Shown piece by piece: positions 1 through 6,158 of a DNA stretch of 8,650 nt. How positions within the stretch are numbered: the stretch's first letter is position 1; each line of letters starts with the position of its first letter. The position numbers and the translations under genes are program-made. The notes below the pieces were generated by a model. It did no database searches, was not told the origin of the DNA, and saw only the letters and a program-made list of their open reading frames with translations. Source of the stretch: Bacteroidales bacterium (GTDB taxonomy: Bacteria > Bacteroidota > Bacteroidia > Bacteroidales > JAADGE01); assembly GCA_024762915.1 (NCBI GenBank), contig JANTGL010000104.1, positions 1 to 8,650 of the forward strand, read 5' to 3'.

Positions 1-377
1 ACTAGCGGGTTAATTTTAGAATATTTTTGTATTATATTCTGATAATTAAGAAATTGAAAAATACTGTCTGTCGAATAAACAATACCTCCCGGTAAAATTT
101 GATACAACAATTTTATTACGGAATCTTTTTTTTGATTCTCCGCTTTACCGAAATCGGCAATTATTAATTGCCCGAGCTTTTCTTCATCCGACAGATATTT
201 TAAAGTTGTATCGGCATATTCGGTATTAACATTCAAAAAATCAATCGAATAAGGAGATGCTTTCAATTCTTTTTTATTGATAAAAAAGACTGAAAGAAGA
301 ATTATAAGAATCCCTAAAATAAAAAAAATAAAATATTTAGATTTTAAATTAATTCTGCCTACTTTAAATTCTTTCAT
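1..377 (-). CDS. Glycoside hydrolase family 3 protein, N-terminal fragment (gene continues past left edge)
   Basis: This is the first 125 codons of a gene that runs off the window at base 1; it starts at the ATG at 377. Residues 15-33 form one hydrophobic segment after a basic N-terminus, so the protein is probably an inner-membrane-anchored or lipid-less exported enzyme facing the periplasm. After a linker, residues 60-75 (KYLSDEEKLGQLI) match the opening of the GH3 catalytic barrel, and PGGIV at 96-100 followed by a 'FQFLNYQNIIQKYSK' helix matches the next strand and helix of the NagZ-like subgroup. Family knowledge: such enzymes remove beta-N-acetylglucosamine from peptidoglycan fragments, and Bacteroidota versions are often fused to a C-terminal serine-hydrolase domain. 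The catalytic Asp/His and any fusion lie outside the window, so substrate and total length cannot be judged. It lies 105 bases downstream of xerD on the same strand and has its own candidate -7 element. Confidence 0.72.
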   Translation of the reverse strand, partial: MKEFKVGRINLKSKYFIFFILGILIILLSVFFINKKELKASPYSIDFLNVNTEYADTTLKYLSDEEKLGQLIIADFGKAENQKKDSVIKLLYQILPGGIVYSTDSIFQFLNYQNIIQKYSKINPL

Positions 378-415
378 CCCTTCCTATTTTTTAATATTTT
401 AAATAATTTAAGGTT

Positions 416-423
416 CAAAAATA
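416..423 (-). promoter_or_regulatory. Candidate -7 element (TATTTTTG) upstream of the GH3 gene
   Basis: On the minus strand these bases read TATTTTTG, an exact match to the Bacteroidota primary-sigma -7 consensus TAnnTTTG. The element lies about 40 bases before the GH3 start codon, a normal distance. I do not see a good TTG -33 element at the usual 17-23 base spacing (the nearest TTG is 33 bases upstream), so the call is weak. Confidence 0.3.
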
Positions 424-482
424 GAATTAATATGAAGAATATACGGATTCTTTCGACAAAATACCTGATTTGTTTGATAAGA

Positions 483-1391
483 TTATTTATTGCGAGGATG
501 ATAATCGTTGACAACTTGTTTAAGATATTCTCTGTCAATATGGGTATATATTTCTGTTGTAATAATTGATTCATGACCCAACATTTCTTGTACGGCACGT
601 AAATCTGCACCTCCTTCAACTAAATGTGTTGCAAAAGAATGACGAAACGTATGAGGACTTATATTTTTCTTTATTTCAGCATCTTGTACCATTTTTTTTA
701 TGATTGTAAAAATCATTACACGAGTTAATTGTCTGCCGTAACGATTTAAAAACAAAATATCTTCGTATTCAATTTTAATATCAAGATGATTCCTGTAATG
801 TTCTTTATAATAATTGATTTCATGAATAGCTTTTTCACCGATCGGAATTAATCTTTGCTTACTTCCCTTTCCCGTAACGATTATAAAACCTTCTTTAAAA
901 TGCAGATTTGATAATTTTAAATTAACCAACTCAGAAACTCTTAAGCCACAGGCATATAATGTTTCAACAATGGCTTTATTGCGATGCCCTTCGGGTTTAC
1001 TCAAATCAATTTTTGATTGTAATAAATCAATTTCTTCTACAGATAATACTTCAGGAAGTTTTCGACCGATTTTTGGGGATTCCAGCAGATATGCCGGATT
1101 ATTTGCTACATCATTTTCCAATACTAAATAATTAAAAAAAGCTTTAATACCCGAAATAATGCGAGCTTGTGACCGGGAACTGATATACACTGAATTCAAT
1201 TCATAAATAAAGTCTTCAAGCTCCTTTAAATCAATTTCTTTTGGTTCTTTTTTAGTATAATCGGCTAATTTTTTAACATCATTTACATAAGCATTCGTTG
1301 TATTTTGTGATAATGATTTTTCTAATTTCAAATATATTTGAAAATCAAAAATCTTTTCTTTCCATATTTTTTTAATGTAATTCTCTGACAT
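483..1391 (-). CDS. xerD: Site-specific tyrosine recombinase XerD
   Basis: A 302-residue tyrosine recombinase, the usual length for XerC/XerD, which resolve chromosome dimers at dif in concert with FtsK. An N-terminal SAM-like core-binding domain spans about residues 11-93. The catalytic domain spans about 110-300. All catalytic residues are visible: Arg151 (CGLRVSEL), Lys175 (GKGSKQR), His247 and Arg250 (SPHTFRHSFATHL), His273 (LGHESI) and the nucleophile Tyr282 (TEIYTHI). The C-terminus ends in the typical HPR motif. The start is the ATG at 1391; there is no Shine-Dalgarno sequence. The gene stands alone, divergent from the universal stress protein gene and followed after 105 bases by the GH3 gene. 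Nothing around it (terminal repeats, cargo, attachment site) suggests an integrase of a mobile element, so a housekeeping Xer role is inferred. XerD is preferred to XerC from overall resemblance; the two are hard to separate by eye. Confidence 0.88.
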   Translation of the reverse strand: MSENYIKKIWKEKIFDFQIYLKLEKSLSQNTTNAYVNDVKKLADYTKKEPKEIDLKELEDFIYELNSVYISSRSQARIISGIKAFFNYLVLENDVANNPAYLLESPKIGRKLPEVLSVEEIDLLQSKIDLSKPEGHRNKAIVETLYACGLRVSELVNLKLSNLHFKEGFIIVTGKGSKQRLIPIGEKAIHEINYYKEHYRNHLDIKIEYEDILFLNRYGRQLTRVMIFTIIKKMVQDAEIKKNISPHTFRHSFATHLVEGGADLRAVQEMLGHESIITTEIYTHIDREYLKQVVNDYHPRNK

Positions 1392-1416
1392 TTACTTTAT
1401 AATCAATAATATTTTT

Positions 1417-1448
1417 CAAATAAGACAGAAATTTAATTATCTGTCAAA
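1417..1448 (-). promoter_or_regulatory. Candidate xerD promoter (-33 TTTG, 20-base spacer, -7-like CTTATTTG)
   Basis: Read on the minus strand, TTTG at 1448-1445 is followed after 20 bases by CTTATTTG at 1424-1417, about 26 bases before the xerD ATG. The TTTG parts of both elements match the Bacteroidota promoter pattern, but the expected TA at the start of the -7 box is CT. The spacer is occupied by a palindrome, listed separately. Confidence 0.3.
1424..1445. repeat. 22-bp imperfect palindrome in the xerD upstream region
   Basis: The arms GACAGA and TCTGTC at the ends of this segment are perfect inverted repeats, and the AT-rich middle is also partly symmetric: 18 of 22 positions agree with the reverse complement. 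It occupies the spacer between the candidate -33 and -7 elements of xerD. That position would suit an operator bound by a dimeric regulator, but no binding protein can be named from the sequence. There is no T-tract, so it does not look like a terminator. Confidence 0.4.
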
Positions 1449-1462
1449 GTTACTATAAATAC

Positions 1463-1477
1463 TGATAAAACTTATCA
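1463..1477. repeat. Short perfect inverted repeat TGATAA-3-TTATCA
   Basis: Two perfect 6-base arms are separated by AAC, about 140 bases upstream of the universal stress protein start and about 72 bases upstream of xerD. The symmetry and spacing could be a dimeric regulator site. In such AT-rich DNA, short symmetric repeats also arise by chance, so this is only a candidate. Confidence 0.25.
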
Positions 1478-1511
1478 TTAAAAAAGAATAAATCATAAAC
1501 AAATTCGAACA

Positions 1512-1539
1512 TTGTATAAAAAAAAAGAAAAATAATTTG
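1512..1539 (+). promoter_or_regulatory. Candidate promoter of the universal stress protein gene
   Basis: TTG at 1512-1514 is followed after 18 bases by TAATTTG at 1533-1539. This resembles the Bacteroidota -33/-7 pattern, but the -7 element has one base instead of two between TA and TTTG. It would give a leader of roughly 70 bases. A second weaker candidate (TTG 1577-1579, TAAAATTTG 1602-1610) would place the transcript start almost on the start codon and is less likely. Confidence 0.25.
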
Positions 1540-1617
1540 GTTACTTAAGTAATTTTCAATAATTTTATAACTCAATTTGAAGTTATTACTATAAAAAACA
1601 TTAAAATTTGATATATC

Positions 1618-2469
1618 ATGAAAAACAAAAAAAATGATGTAATTTTAATACCGACGGATTTCTCAGAAGTTTGTCAAAATGCAATAGATCATGGCGCTTC
1701 TATTGCTCATACGATGAAATATCGAGTTGTTTTATTACATGTTATTAATAAAGATACTGATAAATTTTTAGATGATGAAAATTTAAGTGATGATGCAATT
1801 TCTGAAAAACTGGAAAAAATTGCTTCAAAAGCATCAAAAGACTATAATGTTCAAGTTGAATTTTTAGTTAAAAAAGGAGATTTATTTGAAAATATAAAAG
1901 AAGCATCAGAAACTGTAGGTGCAAAATTAATTATCTTGGGAACTCACGGAAAAGTCGGATTCCAAAAAATTACCGGAAGTTATGTTTTGAAAGTTATAAG
2001 CGTAACAAATGTTCCTACTGTTATTGTACAAAAAAGAAGATATGTTGAAGGATATGAAAATATTGTATTCCCGATTACGGCATCAACACAAGACAGACAA
2101 AAAGTAACTTGGGCAATCAATATTGCAAAAATGTTTGATGCAACCGTTCATATGATTCCTAAATTTGAGTCCGGTAAATTTTATAAAAACAGAATCATGA
2201 GTATCACAAAGCAAATTAAAAATTTGTTTGATGAATACAATATAAAATATGTTGACAAAGTTTCTTCACCCACAGAGGGTAATTTCTCAAAACAAGTTTT
2301 AGATTATGCAATTGCAAATGATGCAGAATTAATCATGACTTTAGTAAATAAAGATAAAGGATTATTCTTTTCATCATGGGATGAAAAGTTGATTTATAAC
2401 ACATCTCAAATTCCGGTAATTTGCATTAATCCGGTTGATACTAAGAAAACGACTTGGGTCGGTTATTAA
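1618..2469 (+). CDS. Tandem-domain universal stress protein (UspA family)
   Basis: A 283-residue cytoplasmic protein made of two UspA domains in tandem, at about residues 6-138 and 147-272. The first domain opens with ILIPTDFSE, in which the Asp contacts nucleotide in ATP-binding members, and ends with the glycine loop G108-THG111 and G120-S121 followed by the VPTVIV strand. It therefore probably binds ATP or AMP. The second domain keeps the fold pattern (ENIVFPI start, AELIM strand, IPVICINP end) but has no G-x2-G and no GS in the loop (residues 240-262), so it looks unable to bind nucleotide. Family knowledge: tandem Usps act as stress-responsive nucleotide-binding regulators, with no single biochemical reaction. 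The ATG at 1618 is the only sensible start, just before the domain core. It is the only plus-strand gene, divergent from xerD and convergent with the M16 gene, with a strong terminator after it. Specific function is unknown. Confidence 0.85.
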   Translation: MKNKKNDVILIPTDFSEVCQNAIDHGASIAHTMKYRVVLLHVINKDTDKFLDDENLSDDAISEKLEKIASKASKDYNVQVEFLVKKGDLFENIKEASETVGAKLIILGTHGKVGFQKITGSYVLKVISVTNVPTVIVQKRRYVEGYENIVFPITASTQDRQKVTWAINIAKMFDATVHMIPKFESGKFYKNRIMSITKQIKNLFDEYNIKYVDKVSSPTEGNFSKQVLDYAIANDAELIMTLVNKDKGLFFSSWDEKLIYNTSQIPVICINPVDTKKTTWVGY

Positions 2470-2486
2470 AAAGAACGTCATTAAAT

Positions 2487-2526
2487 AAAAAGAACTTACA
2501 TTTTAGAAAATGTAAGTTCTTTTTTT
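2487..2526. terminator. Bidirectional rho-independent terminator between convergent genes
   Basis: A perfect 18-base inverted repeat (2487-2504 and 2507-2524) is separated by only AG. The arms begin with AAAAAGAACTTACA and end in T-runs on both strands: T7 on the plus strand (2520-2526) and T5 on the minus strand. It lies 17 bases after the universal stress protein stop codon. Its right arm directly abuts the TAA stop of the M16 gene (2525-2527), so it can serve both converging transcripts. Confidence 0.9.
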
Positions 2527-3817
2527 ATGCACCTACAGTAACTTCTGTCATCGTATCTTCATGCAAATATCTTTGTGCTGTTTTAAGAATTATTTCAGGA
2601 GTAATTGTCTTTATTGCTTCAAAATATCGGTAAAAATAATCTTTAGTTAAATTGTAAGTAATAATAGATTTGTAGGCTTCAGATAATGCTAAAGGCCCAT
2701 CAAAAATTTTAATAAGATTACCGAATAACCATCTTTTAACTCTGATTAATTCGTCTTTACCAACAAGAACAGTTCTTATTTTTTTTAATTCTTTATAAAT
2801 CTCAACTAATGCTTTTTGATAAACATCTTTACTTGAATCTGCAGAAATTACAAAAAAACCCGATTCTAATAAGGAAACATTACCGGCATAAATTCCGTAT
2901 GTATAACCTTTATCTTCACGTATATTCGTCATTAATCTGGATCCGAAGTATCCGCCCAATATTACGGAGCAGATATTTAAATTAAAAAAATCCGGATGTA
3001 ATTTCTTAATGGTTATTTTCCCAACTTTAATAGAAACTTGAACCGTATTTTCAATTTTATGAAAAATTTTAAGAGCTTTTTTGTCGGGAATTTGAATATT
3101 TTTTTTAAACTGATTTGTTTCAGAACGTTTTAATCGATTAAGAAACAATTTTAATATATCCGGATGTTCTTCTTTCACTTTTCCGGAGAGCATAACAAAC
3201 ATATTACCGATATTATAAAATTCATGGTAAAATTTCAGAATTTGTTTTCTCTCGACTTTCTTAAAATCAGTTTCTTTTACTGAAATTCCGTACGGATGTT
3301 TCTTCCCGAAAATTGATTCTGCAAAAAGATCAGAGGAAACAGCATCTGTTTTTTGTTGATTGATTAAAAAAGATTGGTATTTATTTCTTAAAAAAATATC
3401 AATTTCCCTTTGAGGGAAAAAAGCATCAAACAAAATTTCAAATAACAATTGAAATGTTTCTTTAAAATATTTATTCAAAGTGTATAATGTAACCGAAACA
3501 GAATGTTTACCGGTTTCTGTTTCAAGATAAGCACCGTAAAAGTCAAAACTTTCAGATATTTTCTCCGAAGAAAGTAATTTTGTCCCTTTATCAATCAAAG
3601 CATTTGTTATTTCAGGAATTAACGGATTTTCATGATAAATGTTCCCGGCATTAAAAACAAAATCTAATTTAAGAATATCCTGATCTCCTGAATTAAGAAT
3701 ATATACGGGAACTGAATCAGCCAATAAAAGTTTCTGTATTTCTTTAAAAGTTATCTTTTCACTTGTTTTGAAAGTCGGTTGACTTCTTCTGTTCAGCATA
3801 TTCATAAATTTATTCAT
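2525..3817 (-). CDS. M16 (insulinase-like) family protein lacking the zinc-binding motif
   Basis: A 430-residue protein with the two-lobed M16 architecture: an N-terminal lobe (about 25-215) and a C-terminal lobe (about 250-425) with the conserved LGGYFGSRLMTNIRE and KGYTYG segment at 287-308. Active M16 peptidases carry HxxEH in the first lobe shortly before a GT pair. Here the aligned stretch at 69-79 reads EITNALIDKGT, with no His at all, so zinc binding and proteolysis are not expected. Family knowledge: such subunits occur as partners of an active M16 protein, as in mitochondrial processing peptidase and bacterial pairs, but no active partner lies nearby. There is no signal peptide, so it is probably cytoplasmic. 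I chose the ATG at 3817, which lies 9 bases after the stop of the RelA/SpoT gene; an adjacent TTG (3820) or the ATG at 3799 (MLNRR, resembling homologue N-termini) are alternatives. It is almost certainly cotranscribed with the RelA/SpoT gene. Confidence 0.82.
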   Translation of the reverse strand: MNKFMNMLNRRSQPTFKTSEKITFKEIQKLLLADSVPVYILNSGDQDILKLDFVFNAGNIYHENPLIPEITNALIDKGTKLLSSEKISESFDFYGAYLETETGKHSVSVTLYTLNKYFKETFQLLFEILFDAFFPQREIDIFLRNKYQSFLINQQKTDAVSSDLFAESIFGKKHPYGISVKETDFKKVERKQILKFYHEFYNIGNMFVMLSGKVKEEHPDILKLFLNRLKRSETNQFKKNIQIPDKKALKIFHKIENTVQVSIKVGKITIKKLHPDFFNLNICSVILGGYFGSRLMTNIREDKGYTYGIYAGNVSLLESGFFVISADSSKDVYQKALVEIYKELKKIRTVLVGKDELIRVKRWLFGNLIKIFDGPLALSEAYKSIITYNLTKDYFYRYFEAIKTITPEIILKTAQRYLHEDTMTEVTVGA

Positions 3818-3826
3818 CAACTATTT

Positions 3827-6019
3827 TTATTCAGTATCAGGTCCGACACGGTAGGCTTTTTTGATATATTTAATTTTTCGAATTTGCTTTAAAATAGAAT
3901 TTAATTTTTTAACATCAGAAACGGTTATTTCAATAATCCCGAAAACAGCATTTTTATCAACATTAATTTTTAATTCTGTCATATTAACATTATGATTTTT
4001 AGAAATTATATCAATAACTTCAGCAAGCAATCCTGTATTATCAACACCGTTAAATCTTATTTTAGTCGGAAATTGAGTTTCAAGGGTTAAATCCCAGAAA
4101 ATTTTAGCCGTATTTTTTCCGTCTGTTGAATTAAGCATTTTTGCATTTGAACATTCATTTCGATGAACAATAAATTCATGATTATTTTTTCTGAAAATCA
4201 CGGCAATATCTCCGGCAACAGGTTTACAACATTCACCCAATTCAATATTTTCTAAATTTTTTATTACGAATTTTTCTTTCGGATTAAACTCAGTTTCTTT
4301 TATCGGGGCAACTTTATCACTGCTCCATAAATTTGTTACCAAACCCAAAACTCTGCGTCGACTTTTTACGAATGAGGCTATATCAACCTCATTTACAGTG
4401 TCATTTGCTATACGATAATATAATTCTTCGTCATTTTCACAATGAAATTTTAGTTTTAATTTTGATAAATCTAAATCATTAAATTTATATTTTTCATCAA
4501 TTTTTTGAAATAACGTCTTTCCGATTTTAATCTTTTTTCTTTTTTCTTTTCGAATATGTTGTCTTAATAAATTTTTATTACTGTTACTGCTTAATGCATC
4601 TATTCTGGCAGAATTCACCACAATATCATCAGAAGTAATAATTTTAACTTGATCTGCATTTTTTAATTTAAAGTTAAAACTTACAAGTTTACCGTTTACT
4701 TCAGCTCCTTGAAAATGCAAACCTAAATCAGAGTGAATTTGAAATGCAAAATCCAAAACGGTAGCATCCTTGGGTAATTTAACAACTTCTCCCTGTGGTG
4801 TTAAAGCATATATTTCTCGATGTTGCGGTCGAATTAATTCAAGAATTTCATTTTTTGTTAAATCTTTGTTATTAATTATTTCTTTTACGGAACGTACCCA
4901 CCTGGATACATTATCTAAATGCTCGTTTTTACAATCAGAAGCAAATCCTTTAGAGGATATCAAATGCATTCTTTCGGTCATTATTTGCACTTCTGCCCAT
5001 TTGCCTAAATACATGACATCAGCAATAAGTGCTTGGAATCCGTTTGATTTCGGGGTTGATATCCAATCTTTAAAAGTATGTTGACGGGCCGGAAAAATAT
5101 CAGTGAGGGAAGAGTAAGCAATATAACATTGTTGTTTTTCGGAATAACTTTTCATCGGTGTAATAATAATTCTTACCGAATTAAAATTATGAATATCATT
5201 AAAAGACATTTTTTTTGTTTGAGTTATTCGCCATGCTCTGTATAATGATCTTTGAGTTATTTCAATTCGAAATCGGAATTTGTTTTTAGGAAAATCCGAT
5301 TTTATTTTTTCGGCAATTTCATTTAAATATTCAGTTCTTTCTTTAAGTGATTTATCTGCTTTTTCTTTGGTTCTTTGATACTCAAACGGCATTCGATACT
5401 TAAAACTCAAATCTTCCAGCTCTTTTTTTATGTCGAATAATCCCAATAAATGAGCCAGAGGTGCATATATATCATAAGCTTCCGCTGTTTTAATCATTTG
5501 CGAATTTTCACTTATGCCTTCAAATGTTCTCAAATTATGCAAACGATCGGCAATTTTCACATATGCCGTTCTTAAGTCGGATGACATATTATTAATAAAC
5601 TTTTTAAATGTTTCGACTTGAACTGTACTGTTCGGATCAAAACCTTCTAAAATCTTGGTAACCCCGTCAACAATTCCTGCAATTTCTTCACCGAATTCTT
5701 TTTTAATATATTCTGTCGTATATTCACCATTGCTGTCTTCAACAACATCATGCAAAAGTGCGGCTGCGGCAGTTGTTGTTCCGAGTCCCATTTCTGTGGT
5801 AATAATTTTAGCTACTGCAATAGGATGAACTATATACGGTAAATGCTGTCCCGTTTTACGAAATTGTTTTAAATGAACGATATCTGCCAATTCAAATGCT
5901 TTAGTAATAATTGCCAGAGATTTGGGATTCTGAAGTTGAGGAGATGTTTTAATAAAATCATCGAAACGTTCTATAACGATTTTTCGTTTTTCTTGATATG
6001 TCAACTTCTTATCTTTCAC
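3827..6019 (-). CDS. RelA/SpoT-family protein with intact ppGpp hydrolase and degenerate synthetase domain
   Basis: A 730-residue protein with the full long-RSH architecture: HD hydrolase (about 35-195), synthetase-like domain (about 245-365), TGS (about 402-465), a helical region, a Cys-rich motif (CC at 597-598, His619, Cys623) and a C-terminal ACT domain (about 650-728). The hydrolase residues are all present: Arg54 (FRKTG), His65 (YIVHP), His90-Asp91 and Glu94-Asp95 (LLHDVVED), Asp158 and Asn162 (ADRLHN). The synthetase domain is eroded. The GRPK motif is QRSL (256-259). The catalytic Asp of the FDEIYDLLAVR motif is Asn278. The Arg of RFKD is Thr315. The Tyr of NGYQSLH is Phe328 and its His is Ile332. 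Lys317, Lys324, Glu343 and Gln345 remain. It probably degrades (p)ppGpp in the cytoplasm and senses ribosome or nutrient state through TGS/ACT, but probably cannot make it. The start is a GTG at 6019; no closer ATG fits. The M16 gene follows after 9 bases. Confidence 0.9.
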   Translation of the reverse strand: MKDKKLTYQEKRKIVIERFDDFIKTSPQLQNPKSLAIITKAFELADIVHLKQFRKTGQHLPYIVHPIAVAKIITTEMGLGTTTAAAALLHDVVEDSNGEYTTEYIKKEFGEEIAGIVDGVTKILEGFDPNSTVQVETFKKFINNMSSDLRTAYVKIADRLHNLRTFEGISENSQMIKTAEAYDIYAPLAHLLGLFDIKKELEDLSFKYRMPFEYQRTKEKADKSLKERTEYLNEIAEKIKSDFPKNKFRFRIEITQRSLYRAWRITQTKKMSFNDIHNFNSVRIIITPMKSYSEKQQCYIAYSSLTDIFPARQHTFKDWISTPKSNGFQALIADVMYLGKWAEVQIMTERMHLISSKGFASDCKNEHLDNVSRWVRSVKEIINNKDLTKNEILELIRPQHREIYALTPQGEVVKLPKDATVLDFAFQIHSDLGLHFQGAEVNGKLVSFNFKLKNADQVKIITSDDIVVNSARIDALSSNSNKNLLRQHIRKEKRKKIKIGKTLFQKIDEKYKFNDLDLSKLKLKFHCENDEELYYRIANDTVNEVDIASFVKSRRRVLGLVTNLWSSDKVAPIKETEFNPKEKFVIKNLENIELGECCKPVAGDIAVIFRKNNHEFIVHRNECSNAKMLNSTDGKNTAKIFWDLTLETQFPTKIRFNGVDNTGLLAEVIDIISKNHNVNMTELKINVDKNAVFGIIEITVSDVKKLNSILKQIRKIKYIKKAYRVGPDTE

Positions 6020-6026
6020 TTGTTTT

Positions 6027-6060
6027 CAAAAAAATAAACAGATTCCGATAAAATCTGTTT
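6027..6060 (-). terminator. Terminator-like hairpin in the RelA/SpoT leader
   Basis: On the minus strand a 9-base stem AAACAGATT / AATCTGTTT (6060-6052 and 6044-6036) with a 7-base loop is followed by A and seven Ts (6035-6028), the form of an intrinsic terminator. It sits 99 bases after the stop of the sorting-domain gene and ends only 8 bases before the GTG of the RelA/SpoT gene. It either ends the upstream transcript or acts as an attenuator in the RelA/SpoT leader. Confidence 0.6.
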
Positions 6061-6071
6061 TTAATATTTCC

Positions 6072-6079
6072 CAAAAATA
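6072..6079 (-). promoter_or_regulatory. Candidate -7 element (TATTTTTG) of the RelA/SpoT-M16 operon
   Basis: The minus strand reads TATTTTTG here, an exact TAnnTTTG match, with a run of six Ts ending 21 bases upstream in the -33 position instead of a proper TTG. Transcription would start near 6065, giving a leader of about 45 bases that contains the terminator-like hairpin at 6060-6027. Confidence 0.35.
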
Positions 6080-6158
6080 ATACAGATTTTTTATTTTAGG
6101 AAAAAAGTATCAGAATATTTAAATTTATCAGTAAGCCATACTTTCTGTAAATAAACAA

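Noticed and set aside
371..380. GGAAGGG directly before the GH3 start codon as a Shine-Dalgarno site
   Set aside because: The purine run touches the ATG with essentially no spacing, so it cannot act as a normal ribosome binding site; genes here generally lack such sites.
374..619. 81-codon minus-strand reading frame covering the xerD 3' end and the gap to the GH3 gene
   Set aside because: It overlaps the well-conserved C-terminus of XerD in another frame, including the catalytic Tyr region, and its translation is a low-complexity Ile/Leu/Asn/Lys mix with no family resemblance.
483..1391. The recombinase as integrase of a mobile element or invertible-promoter system
   Set aside because: No flanking repeats, attachment site, excisionase or cargo is visible; neighbours are housekeeping-type genes with the same base composition, and length and motifs fit chromosomal XerD.
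1449..1617. Small RNA or riboswitch between xerD and the universal stress protein gene
   Set aside because: The stretch is almost pure A/T with no stable stem-loop and no T-tract terminator; only a short inverted repeat and weak promoter-like words are visible.
4770..5084. 104-codon plus-strand reading frame inside the RelA/SpoT gene
   Set aside because: It is antisense to conserved RSH coding sequence, shows no domain pattern, and has no promoter or neighbour to support it.
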